Below are positions 34,923 to 44,426 of a stretch of 64,000 bases of DNA, one piece after another (the stretch's first letter is position 1; the number at the start of each line of letters is the position of its first letter). Under the pieces are notes generated by a model, which worked only from the letters and a program-made list of their open reading frames with translations, ran no database searches and was not told the DNA's origin. Source of the DNA: Methylobacterium sp. J-070 (lineage in GTDB: Bacteria; Pseudomonadota; Alphaproteobacteria; Rhizobiales; Beijerinckiaceae); NCBI RefSeq assembly GCF_022829385.1, contig NZ_JAKSXX010000290.1, positions 186,001 to 250,000 of the forward strand. The letters are read 5' to 3'. The position numbers and the translations under genes are program-made.

Positions 34923-37904
34923 CTAATGCCCGGCGGGGGCGGCTGGCGCCCCCTGGGCCGGCGCGGTCGCCGCGGCGCCGACCGGCAGGGCCTTGAAGGC
35001 TGAGTCGATCAGCGTCCGGACGGCGGTTTCCGCCTCCGCCCGCGCCTGGAGCCGGGCACCGAAATCGGCCGCCTGATCCCGCGCCTCGGCCGGCAGCGCC
35101 GCGAAGGCCGCCGCGGCCGCCGGAAGATCGCCGCGATCGAGGGCCGCCTGGACCTTGCCCTCCGGAGCCTCGGACGCCTCCGGCGCGGGCGCGTCGGCCT
35201 TGCGCACCTGCACGAGGCCATCGGCCATGCTGAGGAGCTTGGTGCGGAAATCGCCGGTCTCGGACGCGCTCTTGGCCCGCTGCGCCTGCCGCTTGGCGGC
35301 GATCCGCTCGGCGATCGGCCGGAACTCGTCGGCGAGCTGGGACGCGGTGGGCGCGCCCGTCGCGGCGAAGGGCGCGAGAGACCTGGCCTGGGCGTCCGTG
35401 GCCGGGTCGAGCTTGCGCAGGGCCGCCAGGGGCTCGGCGAAGGGCGCGCCGGATTCCAGGGCCGCGGCCAGCCGGTCGATCACCACAAGCTGGAGGGCCG
35501 CCTGCACGGTGCCGGCCTCGGCGCGCTGCGCCACGCTCCTGTCGAGGGCGGCGATCGTGTCGGCCTGCTCCTGCAGGCGTCGGTCCACCGCCTTCGACGC
35601 CTCGGCGGCCTGGGCCTGCCCGGCCTCGGCGGCGGTGCGGCTCGCCTGCGTCGCCGCCTGCACCGATTCGGTGGCGGCCTTCACCCGGGCGTCGAGGGCC
35701 TGCTGGAGGGCGTCGAGGCGCTGTCCCAGCGCCGCGTCGGCCTCGGCATTCGCCCTGGTCCTCTCGTCCAGCGTGCTCTGCAGCGCGGCGAGCTTCTGCG
35801 ACACGTCCTCGGCCGCGCCCTTGTTGGCGCCGTTCTCCTCGAGGGCCTTCAGGCGCGCGTCGAGATCGGCGAGCGGCTTGCCGCCGTCCTGAACCGCGTT
35901 CAGCTTCGACTCCGCCGGCTGGTCGCGGCCGGGCTCCTCCTGCAGCGCGGCGACGCGCTGGTCGAGGCTGTCGAGGCGGGCGGCCAGATCCGCCGGCACG
36001 GCCGGCGCCTGTCCGGCGGATTGCCCGTCCGGCGCGGCCGGCGCCGGGCCGGCCTTGTCGAGCGCCTGCTTGGCGGTCGCTTCGGCGGAGGCGACCCGCT
36101 TGTCGAGGCCTGCGACGGCGTCGCGGGGGGCGAGCCCGTCGAAGCGTTTGTCGAGGGTCGCGATCTGGCCAGACAATTTCTGGTCGACGGCGTTCAGGCG
36201 GGGATCCTGCCCGATTCCGACCTTCTCGGCGCCGAACAGCAGACCGGCTCCGATCACCCCGCCGAGCAAACCGGCGGCGGCGAGCGATCCGAACCCGGCG
36301 CGGGCCCGACCGGCCGCCGGAGCCGCGACGTTCGGCGCTTGGACCGAGGCCGCGCCCGGGACCGGCCCCTTCGGCGGCTCCTTCCCGGCGTCCTTGAACG
36401 GTTCCTTCGGACCCTCCCGCCCGGGCGCCGGCGCGTCGGGGATCCGCTTGGCCTTCAGGTCGATGATCGGGCCGGCCGTCACCGCGCTGGTCGACGCCGT
36501 GCCCGCCGCGGGTCCGCCGGGCCGGGAGCCCGCCTGCGCGGCGGCGCCCGGGCCCGGCTGACCGGCCTTCGGGGGCTCGGTCCTGGCAGGATCGGGCTTG
36601 GATGCTTCGGGCTTGGCTGGTTCGGGCTTGGGGGGATCGGTCTTCACGCCGGCCGCCGTCGATGCCGTCGCGGCGGCCGCTTTTGCCGGCTCAGAGGTGG
36701 GCGTCCCGACCTTCGGCGCGCCGACCGGGGAGGGCTCGGCCTTCGCCGGTTCCGGCCTTGCGGGCTCAGGCGTCGCGGCGACGGGCTTGCCCGGTTCGAA
36801 CTTGGACGCACCCGGCTTCGATCCCTCCGCGCCACCCGGCTTGACGGCCTCGGGCTTGGGGGCGTCGGTCGTGCCGGGCTTGGCGGGACTGACCTGTTCG
36901 GCGGCCGGCTTTGGCGGCGTCCCGGTGGCGGATGTCTGAGGCGCCTTCGGGGCCTCGGGCGCACCCGGTCGTCCACCCGCGGGCGCGGCGGGCCGGCCGT
37001 CCGTTCCAGACGCCCCGGGCCTTCCGGGTACGGGATCCGGCTTCCGGCCGCCGGATCCGGGCTTGTCGGCGTCGCTGGGTGGTGGCGTCACGGGCAAGTC
37101 CTCCAAGTCTTCGGCGTCGCCGCGCCCCCTATGCACCGCGGTAGCCCCGGGCGCGAGAGCGAGATACGGCGGCCCGGCCTCCCTGTCACCGCACCCCGAG
37201 AGACGGTTCGGCTCGAGGGCGTCGAGCAGTTCCGCTTCGCGCGGACACGCCGCGACGAAATGGACCGGGACACCGGCCGCTTCCAGGGGTGCGGCGACAT
37301 CCGCCGACAGGCAGTAATGCCTCAGGCTGCGGAAAGCTCCGCCGTGACCCGATCCATCCGCCAGCGCGAGGGCGATCGCGGCGCTGCGCCGGGAGTAGTG
37401 CAGGGCGGCATCGAGGCCGCCGCGCGCCAGCGCCCCGTCCGCGAGATCCGGCAGCCGGCGCAGCGCCTCCGCCGCGTAGGCCACGAAGGTCTCGATCCGG
37501 AACCCGGCGGCCGCGAGGGTCGCCGCCGGCTCGGCCTTGCGCTCGGCGCCGGCCGCATGGAGCAGGCGGGCGCCCGGGGGCAGCGTATCCACCACCAGGG
37601 CGGCGAGGCCCGATGCGTCGCCCGGCCCTTCCAGCACCGGTCCCAAGCCGGCGCGGACCGCCACGGCGGCGGTCCGGGCGCCCACCGCGAAGACCGGTCG
37701 GCCGCGCAAGGCCGCGACGTCCTGAAGGGCCGGCACCGCATGGGCGCTGGTGACGAGCAGCGCGTCGAACGATCCGGGGGGCGGGCGCTCGCCGGTGGGA
37801 CGCACCACGAGGACCGGCGCGATGAGGGGCGCATGGCCCCGCGCCGCGAGCGCCGCGCCGGTCCGCGTCGCCCCCGGCTCGGGCCGCGCCACCCAGACGC
37901 GCAA
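34923..37904 (-). CDS. hemD: Uroporphyrinogen-III synthase / mitofilin-like fusion ORF
   Basis: This single 993-aa frame has no stop between two proteins that are often separate. Residues 1 to about 245 are HemD (MRVWVARPEPGATRTGAAL, VTSAHAVPALQ, VGARTAAV, LHYSRRSAAIAL), which closes hydroxymethylbilane to uroporphyrinogen III. Residues from about 272 are a Pro/Lys/Glu/Ala-rich region, then a membrane helix near 535-560 and a long coiled-coil with a C-terminal mitofilin-type region, as in COG4223 membrane-organising proteins. The start is TTG at 37904 after GGAAGG. A perfect GGAGGA and an in-frame GTG at 37091 could also start the 722-aa mitofilin part alone. Confidence 0.85.
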   Translation of the reverse strand: MRVWVARPEPGATRTGAALAARGHAPLIAPVLVVRPTGERPPPGSFDALLVTSAHAVPALQDVAALRGRPVFAVGARTAAVAVRAGLGPVLEGPGDASGLAALVVDTLPPGARLLHAAGAERKAEPAATLAAAGFRIETFVAYAAEALRRLPDLADGALARGGLDAALHYSRRSAAIALALADGSGHGGAFRSLRHYCLSADVAAPLEAAGVPVHFVAACPREAELLDALEPNRLSGCGDREAGPPYLALAPGATAVHRGRGDAEDLEDLPVTPPPSDADKPGSGGRKPDPVPGRPGASGTDGRPAAPAGGRPGAPEAPKAPQTSATGTPPKPAAEQVSPAKPGTTDAPKPEAVKPGGAEGSKPGASKFEPGKPVAATPEPARPEPAKAEPSPVGAPKVGTPTSEPAKAAAATASTAAGVKTDPPKPEPAKPEASKPDPARTEPPKAGQPGPGAAAQAGSRPGGPAAGTASTSAVTAGPIIDLKAKRIPDAPAPGREGPKEPFKDAGKEPPKGPVPGAASVQAPNVAAPAAGRARAGFGSLAAAGLLGGVIGAGLLFGAEKVGIGQDPRLNAVDQKLSGQIATLDKRFDGLAPRDAVAGLDKRVASAEATAKQALDKAGPAPAAPDGQSAGQAPAVPADLAARLDSLDQRVAALQEEPGRDQPAESKLNAVQDGGKPLADLDARLKALEENGANKGAAEDVSQKLAALQSTLDERTRANAEADAALGQRLDALQQALDARVKAATESVQAATQASRTAAEAGQAQAAEASKAVDRRLQEQADTIAALDRSVAQRAEAGTVQAALQLVVIDRLAAALESGAPFAEPLAALRKLDPATDAQARSLAPFAATGAPTASQLADEFRPIAERIAAKRQAQRAKSASETGDFRTKLLSMADGLVQVRKADAPAPEASEAPEGKVQAALDRGDLPAAAAAFAALPAEARDQAADFGARLQARAEAETAVRTLIDSAFKALPVGAAATAPAQGAPAAPAGH
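37089..37104 (-). promoter_or_regulatory. Internal ribosome binding site and GTG start inside the HemD/mitofilin ORF
   Basis: On the minus strand GGAGGA (37104-37099) is followed by seven bases and a GTG (37091-37089) that begins VTPPPSDADKPG. This is where the mitofilin-like reading would start if it were a separate gene. It suggests two products from one frame. Confidence 0.55.
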
Positions 37905-37907
37905 CGC

Positions 37908-38783
37908 CTAGCCTTCCAGCGAGAGGCGGACGCCGTGGCGGGCCGCGCGCCCCGGCGCGAGCAGGCGCTGCGAGTCGCGCTCGGCGAGTGCGCCGGAATA
38001 ATCCGCCCAGTCGGCGTAGCCGGTCCAGCATTCGAGCGACAGGAACGGCGCCGTCGGCTTGGTCCAGACCGCCAGATGCGGAAAGTCCGTCATCTCCATG
38101 CGGATCGACCGTCCGGGACCGGTGAAGCGCATCCGGCGGCTTCGCGCGTTCCGGAACACGAAGGCCTCGGTGAACAGCGCCGGATCGAGGGGCAGCGTGG
38201 CGCCCGTCAACGGGATCGGCTGCTCGTCGCGCAGCAGCAGGCCGCCGGGCCCGACCTGGGGCGCGAACGGGCGCTCCGCGTGCTCGAATTCCACCGCGTA
38301 GCCGCCGTCCCGGGCGCGCGTCCCGCCCGCGAAGGGCCATGGGAAGGCCGGGTGGAACCCGAGCGCGTAGGGAAGGGGCACGGCGCCGGGATTGGTGACG
38401 GTCACGTCGAGGTCGAGGCCGGCCGCGCGCACCCGGGCGGCGACGTCGAGCCCGAACGCGAAGGGGTAGTGGGCCCGGGTCTCCGGCCCGTCGGTGAGGC
38501 GCAGGGTCACCGCGTCGGCGCTGCGCTCGACCACCGCGAAGGGCAGGTCGCGGGCGAAGCCGTGCTGGCCCATGGGGTAGTGCTCCGACCCGACCTTCAC
38601 CGCACCGCCGGCCGAGGCGCCCACCACCGGGAACAGCCAGGGCGCGTGGCGATTCCAGTGCTCCGGATCGCCACTCCAGAGGTATTCGGTCCCGCCGACC
38701 CGCCAAGAGACCGGCTCGGCGCCGTGGGTCGAGAGCGCGGCGGTGGTGCCGTCCGGACCGGTCAGGTCGATGCGCGTGTTCAC
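37908..38783 (-). CDS. Aldose 1-epimerase (galactose-mutarotase) family protein
   Basis: This 291-aa protein belongs to the galactose-mutarotase-like family, YphB/LacX subgroup. Conserved stretches are LSTHGAEPVSWRVGG, EYLWSGDPEHWNRHAPWLFP, MGQHGFARDLPF (His near residue 90), YALGFHPAFPWPF (second His) and LECWTGYADWADYSG. It would interconvert sugar anomers. The frame is open to 38840, but GTG at 38783 was chosen because GGGAGA lies just before it and the usual N-terminus starts there. It ends three bases before the HemD start, so it is probably the first gene of that leftward operon. Confidence 0.88.
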   Translation of the reverse strand: MNTRIDLTGPDGTTAALSTHGAEPVSWRVGGTEYLWSGDPEHWNRHAPWLFPVVGASAGGAVKVGSEHYPMGQHGFARDLPFAVVERSADAVTLRLTDGPETRAHYPFAFGLDVAARVRAAGLDLDVTVTNPGAVPLPYALGFHPAFPWPFAGGTRARDGGYAVEFEHAERPFAPQVGPGGLLLRDEQPIPLTGATLPLDPALFTEAFVFRNARSRRMRFTGPGRSIRMEMTDFPHLAVWTKPTAPFLSLECWTGYADWADYSGALAERDSQRLLAPGRAARHGVRLSLEG

Positions 38784-38925
38784 AGGGCTCTCCCGCTGGT
38801 CCTCGGAGAACCGAGGTAACGGATGCGGGGCGGGGAGCAAGGGTGGCGGACCCGGCGGTTCGGCCGGCCTGCGGCGGGGACACGCGTGTGAGCCGGGGGG
38901 GCGTTGCGGGCGCGCGCCCGACGGC

Positions 38926-40677
<1,752 letters not shown>

Positions 40678-40756
40678 GGCGTCGGGGATTCGCGGTGAGC
40701 GGCTCGCATGGCAGGCCCGGGCTTAAGGGTGACGCCCGGGCCTGTCCACGACGGGA

Positions 40757-41065
40757 TCAGCCGAGCTTCTTCAGCTTGTCGAGATCCACGTCGCCATTCT
40801 GGCTGGAGAAGGTCAGGGTCTTCGAGGCCCCGTCCGCCTGCGACACGCCGCCGATCCGGTGATCGCCGCTGTCGTAGGTGGAGACCTGTCCGTCGCGCTC
40901 GATCACCAGGCGCTGCTTGTCCGGGAAGAACGCGTATTTCATCCCGTTCTGCGAGCCGCTGGTGGACGGATCGCCGAGGTCCTTGGGCCAGAACGGCTCC
41001 ATGCCCTTCATCGGCTTCATGGGTTCCATGGGCTTCATGGGTTCCTTCGGTTTCATCGGCTCCAC
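40757..41065 (-). CDS. Small hypothetical protein with MKPMEP repeats
   Basis: This 102-aa protein begins with tandem Met-Lys-Pro/Met-Glu-Pro units (EPMKPKEPMKPMEPMKPMKG). A conserved-looking C-terminal domain follows (YAFFPDKQRLVIERDGQVST, then DSGDHRIGGVSQADG and LTFSSQNGDVDLDKL). GTG at 41065 was chosen for the GGAGG eight bases upstream; the longer frame to 41125 lacks such a site. The domain is probably a small beta-sandwich. The family is known only as hypothetical proteins of Rhizobiales. The repeat number may vary between strains. Confidence 0.7.
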   Translation of the reverse strand: MEPMKPKEPMKPMEPMKPMKGMEPFWPKDLGDPSTSGSQNGMKYAFFPDKQRLVIERDGQVSTYDSGDHRIGGVSQADGASKTLTFSSQNGDVDLDKLKKLG

Positions 41066-41147
41066 GTCGCGTACCTCCTGCCGGGTGAGAGACAGGAGGA
41101 CGCGGCAGGGCGGGAAGGGTTGCATGCCCGTCCGCCCCGGCGCCGGG

Positions 41148-41840
41148 TCACAGCATCGGCCGCTCGCGCCCGGGCCGCTCGCGGACCTGGCCGTCGAAGC
41201 CGACGTGGAGCTGATGCTCGCGCCCGTCCCGGTCCCTGGCGGCGACCTCCAGGTGGCGCGGGCCGCGGCCGGTGACGCGCATGTCGCTGTAGCCCGCCGC
41301 CTGGACCGTGGCCGTCAGGGCGGCGAGGTCGGGCTTCGTCCCGAGACCGAGCCGGTCCTTCGCCCAGTCCAGGCTGCCCGTCGCCGGACCGCCGGCCGGG
41401 CCGAGGAGGACCTTGCGTCCGTCGCCGTGGGTGAGGACGCTGGCATGCAGGAAGCCCTCGTCAAACCGGCCCTGCACGGTCACGGCCTCGCCCTTGGCGA
41501 CGAGGCCGCCGCCCTCGCCCTCGCGGCCCGTCTCGACCAGCGCCCGTCCGGTCCCGTCCTGGACCACGAACTTGTTGCCGAAAATCTCGGCGACCGTTCC
41601 CCTGACGGCGGTGGCGCCGGAGGGAGCGAGCGCCTGGATCGCCACCGGCTCCACCGGCGTCGGCTGGAACGTCGTGCCCTGGGCCAGGGACAGGCCCACG
41701 GCACCCAGCATCAGGGGCGCCGCGACGGCGCCCACCACCCAGGTCCGCCGGGGAACCGCGATCCGGCGCGGGCCTTCGGGTCCGGCGGCGGGCCCGCGGA
41801 TCTCGTGGGCGGTGCCGTCGATGGTCTTGTCATCGCTCAT
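41148..41840 (-). CDS. Membrane-anchored OB-fold/PepSY-like protein
   Basis: This 230-aa protein has a cytoplasmic N-terminus of about 30 residues and one membrane helix (WVVGAVAAPLMLGAVGLSLA). The outer part contains an OB-like segment (AVRGTVAEIFGNKFVVQDGT, then GEAVTVQGRFDE) and a C-terminal region resembling PepSY repeats (LTATVQAAGYSDMRVTGRG, EHQLHVGFDGQVRE). Such BOF/PepSY proteins are frequent targets of the adjacent OmpR-type two-component systems, here encoded divergently at 42319. The ATG at 41840 was used rather than the open frame to 42371. An 18-bp palindrome sits 75 bp upstream. Confidence 0.7.
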   Translation of the reverse strand: MSDDKTIDGTAHEIRGPAAGPEGPRRIAVPRRTWVVGAVAAPLMLGAVGLSLAQGTTFQPTPVEPVAIQALAPSGATAVRGTVAEIFGNKFVVQDGTGRALVETGREGEGGGLVAKGEAVTVQGRFDEGFLHASVLTHGDGRKVLLGPAGGPATGSLDWAKDRLGLGTKPDLAALTATVQAAGYSDMRVTGRGPRHLEVAARDRDGREHQLHVGFDGQVRERPGRERPML

Positions 41841-42318
41841 GGTCTCGTCCTTCAAATGGTCCGGATCCGTTCGATCCGATGCCCCCTTTCGTAAGGCGCC
41901 CCCGGCAATCCGGACTGAACCGGCCGGTTCAGCCCCGGTTAAATCCGGCCCGCTAGTGCGTACCCCACGGAACCCGTGCGTGCTCAAGGACTTGGCAGCG
42001 CGGGCTGAGGCCGGCCGACCGATCGGAGCCCGCACCCGTCCGTCATGCCGGGCCACACGAGGACCCGCCGCCAAGGTGCTGGCGCCGTTGGGTTTGGGGC
42101 TGGACCGCGACGGTGGGGCTGGGGGATGCCGACGGCTTCGGCACCGCCGTCTCTGCGGGCGGCGCGAAGCCATCCGGTCGCGGCACCCGCTCGGAGGATG
42201 CGCCGGCCTGGGTGTCTCCGCTCCGCCCGCGATGACGGAGAGAGCGGGCCCATCCTCCGGGAAGGCCGGGGTGCGACGACCGACGGCCGGGCGTGGGCCC
42301 GTGTAGGAGGGGGAGCCG
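41841..42318. other. Divergent regulatory region of the two-component locus
   Basis: About 480 bp between the OB-fold/PepSY-like gene and the response-regulator gene. It holds the palindrome at 41915-41932 and must hold both promoters. The long open frames across it are GC-driven and lack coding character. Confidence 0.5.
41915..41932. promoter_or_regulatory. Perfect 18-bp palindrome, candidate operator
   Basis: CTGAACCGGCCGGTTCAG is fully self-complementary. The distance of 75 bp to the start of the leftward gene fits an operator or activator site. Its ligand protein is unknown; the adjacent response regulator is a candidate, although OmpR-class sites are usually direct repeats. Confidence 0.45.
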
Positions 42319-42984
42319 GTGAAGATCCTGCTGGTGGAGGACGACGCGGCGCTGTCCGCCGAGGTGGCCAAGGTCCTGCGCGCGGAGAACTTCGTGCTCG
42401 ACCAAGCCGCCAGCGGCGTGGATGCCCAGCATCTCGGGGAGACCGAGGGCTACGACGCCGTCGTGCTCGACCTCGGCCTGCCGCGGGGCGACGGCGTCTC
42501 GGTGCTGCGGGCGTGGCGGGCGGCCGGGCGGACCCTGCCGGTGCTGGTGCTGACCGCCCGGGACGGCTGGAGCGACAAGGTCGCGGCCTTCAAGGCCGGG
42601 GCGGACGACTATCTGGTCAAGCCGGTCCGGGTGGAGGAGCTGGTGATCCGCCTGCGCGCCCTGGTGCGCCGGTCGCAGGGCGGCGGCGCCAGCCGGATCG
42701 TCTGCGGGCCGCTGAGCTTCGATCCCGGTCTCGGCGCCTTCGAGCACGAGGGTCTGCCGCTCAAGCTCACCGGGCTGGAATGGCGGGTTCTGTCCTGCCT
42801 GATGCTGAACCGCGAGACGGTCGTGCCGCGCCCGCACCTGATCGAGCGGGTCTACGAGGGCGACGCGGATGTCGATTCGAACTCCGTGGAGGTGATCATC
42901 ACCCGTCTGCGCCGGAAGATCGCGCCGGCGCGGATCGAGAGCGTGCGCGGCCACGGCTACCGCCTCCACGCGGACCCGGCCTGA
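42319..42984 (+). CDS. OmpR/PhoB-family response regulator
   Basis: The protein is 221 aa. The receiver domain has the acidic pair EDD (residues 7-9), the phosphoryl-acceptor Asp51 (VVLDLGLPRGDG), Thr in LTARDGW and Lys in YLVKPVR. A winged-helix C-terminal domain follows (LTGLEWRVLSCLMLN; VYEGDADVDSNSVEVIITRL; RRKIAPARIESVRGHGYRLH). It resembles PhoP/QseB regulators. The start is GTG at 42319 after AGGAGGGGGAG. Its stop overlaps the ATG of the histidine kinase gene (TGATG). Confidence 0.95.
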   Translation: MKILLVEDDAALSAEVAKVLRAENFVLDQAASGVDAQHLGETEGYDAVVLDLGLPRGDGVSVLRAWRAAGRTLPVLVLTARDGWSDKVAAFKAGADDYLVKPVRVEELVIRLRALVRRSQGGGASRIVCGPLSFDPGLGAFEHEGLPLKLTGLEWRVLSCLMLNRETVVPRPHLIERVYEGDADVDSNSVEVIITRLRRKIAPARIESVRGHGYRLHADPA

Positions 42985-44309
42985 TGGCGGCCGGGACGCC
43001 GCGCCGCTCGCTCCGCACCCGGCTGCTCGCCGCCGCCCTGGTCCTGGTCCTGGCGGCTTTGGTGGTGGCGGGACTCGCCATCGGGGTGATCCTGCACCGG
43101 TTCGCGCGCGGGCAGATCGACGGGCGGCTCGACGCGCAGATCGTCGCCCTGCGGGCCGGGCTCGAGGCCGGGATCCTGACCCAGAGCCTCGACGCGCCGC
43201 CCTACGACCGGCCCGGCCCCGGCTGGGCCTGGGAGGTGCGGCGCGGGTCCGAGACGGTCCGCTCCGGCTCGCTGCGCGGCGGGGACATCCGCCTGTCCGA
43301 TCCGGGGCCGGAGGACGATCCCGGCCGCCCGCACCCGGCCTCGGGAACCGGGCCAAGGGGCGAGCCGCTCGTCGCCCGCGTGCTCTCGCTGCCCGGGCCG
43401 CCCCGGGCGACGATCGTGGTGGCGGCACCGGAGGGCGAGCTGCGCGGGCCGCTGCGGGAGGCGCTGACGAGCCTCGCCCTGGCGCTCGGTGTGCTCGGTC
43501 TCTGCCTGTTCGGCGGCCTGGCCTTCCAGGTGCGCGTCGGTCTCGCGCCGCTGAGCCGGCTGCGCGCGGACCTCGCGGCGGTGCGGGCGGGCACGCGCGA
43601 GCGGGTCCCGGCGGACCAGCCCGCCGAGATCGCCCCGATGGTGGCGGAACTCAACGGGCTCCTCGACCAGAACGCCCGCAACCTGGAGCGGGCCCGGGGC
43701 CACGTCGCCAACCTCGCCCACGCCCTCAAGACGCCGCTCGCGACCCTGTCGATGGCGCTCGCCGACCCCGCCCGCGACCCGGACGGCGCGCTGCGCCTGC
43801 AGGTCGAGGATATGGACCGCCGCGTGCGCCATCACCTGCGCCGGGCCCGGGCCGCGGCGCTCGCCGGCTCCGCCCGGTCCCGGACCCCGCTGGCACCGCG
43901 GCTCGCGGACCTGCGCGACGCGCTGGCGCGCCTCTACGCCGAGAAGGGCGTGGCGCTCGATCTTGCCGTACCGGATGACCTGTCCGCCGCCTGCGAGGCC
44001 CAGGATCTCGACGAGATGCTGGGCAATCTCGTGGACAATGCCTGCCGCTGGTGCCGGACCCGGGTGCGCGTCGCGGCCTCCGTGCAGGGGGGGATCGTGC
44101 AGGTGCGGGTCGAGGATGAGGGCCCGGGTCTCGACGCCGTCGCCGTCGAGGCCGTGATGGCGCGGGGCCGGCGCCTCGACGAGGGCGTGCCGGGCCACGG
44201 CTTCGGACTGCCGATCACGCTGGAGCTCGCCGAGCTCTACGGCGGCGGCCTGACCCTCGGGCGCTCGGATCTCGGCGGCCTGCGGGCGGAGCTGCACGTG
44301 CCGGCGTGA
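42984..44309 (+). CDS. Sensor histidine kinase, partner of the adjacent regulator
   Basis: The protein is 441 aa. The first membrane helix (LLAAALVLVLAALVVAGLAI) is followed by a periplasmic domain of about 120 residues, a second membrane helix (LTSLALALGVLGLCLFGGLA) and a HAMP-like linker. The dimerisation helix carries His246 (NLAHALKTPLATL), and the ATPase domain has N-box NLVDNACRW, G1 DEGPGL and G2 GHGFGLPI. The architecture is that of PhoQ/QseC-type kinases. Translation is coupled to the response regulator by a TGATG overlap. The periplasmic region is Pro/Gly/Arg-rich and gives no clue to the signal. Confidence 0.95.
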   Translation: MAAGTPRRSLRTRLLAAALVLVLAALVVAGLAIGVILHRFARGQIDGRLDAQIVALRAGLEAGILTQSLDAPPYDRPGPGWAWEVRRGSETVRSGSLRGGDIRLSDPGPEDDPGRPHPASGTGPRGEPLVARVLSLPGPPRATIVVAAPEGELRGPLREALTSLALALGVLGLCLFGGLAFQVRVGLAPLSRLRADLAAVRAGTRERVPADQPAEIAPMVAELNGLLDQNARNLERARGHVANLAHALKTPLATLSMALADPARDPDGALRLQVEDMDRRVRHHLRRARAAALAGSARSRTPLAPRLADLRDALARLYAEKGVALDLAVPDDLSAACEAQDLDEMLGNLVDNACRWCRTRVRVAASVQGGIVQVRVEDEGPGLDAVAVEAVMARGRRLDEGVPGHGFGLPITLELAELYGGGLTLGRSDLGGLRAELHVPA

Positions 44310-44426
44310 GGCTCGGGATCCTGCTCTCGGACGAGAACCGAGGCCGGGCCCCGCCCGATGCATCGGGGCTACGCCCCGACCCCGCCGACGAGCCACACCT
44401 TCCAAAGGTTCGTGCTTCCGCGCGGC

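Noticed and set aside
44364..44378. CGGGGC-TAC-GCCCCG hairpin between the kinase gene and the MocR gene
   Set aside because: It could end the kinase transcript but has no T-run, and such GC stems are common by chance here. Not called as a terminator.
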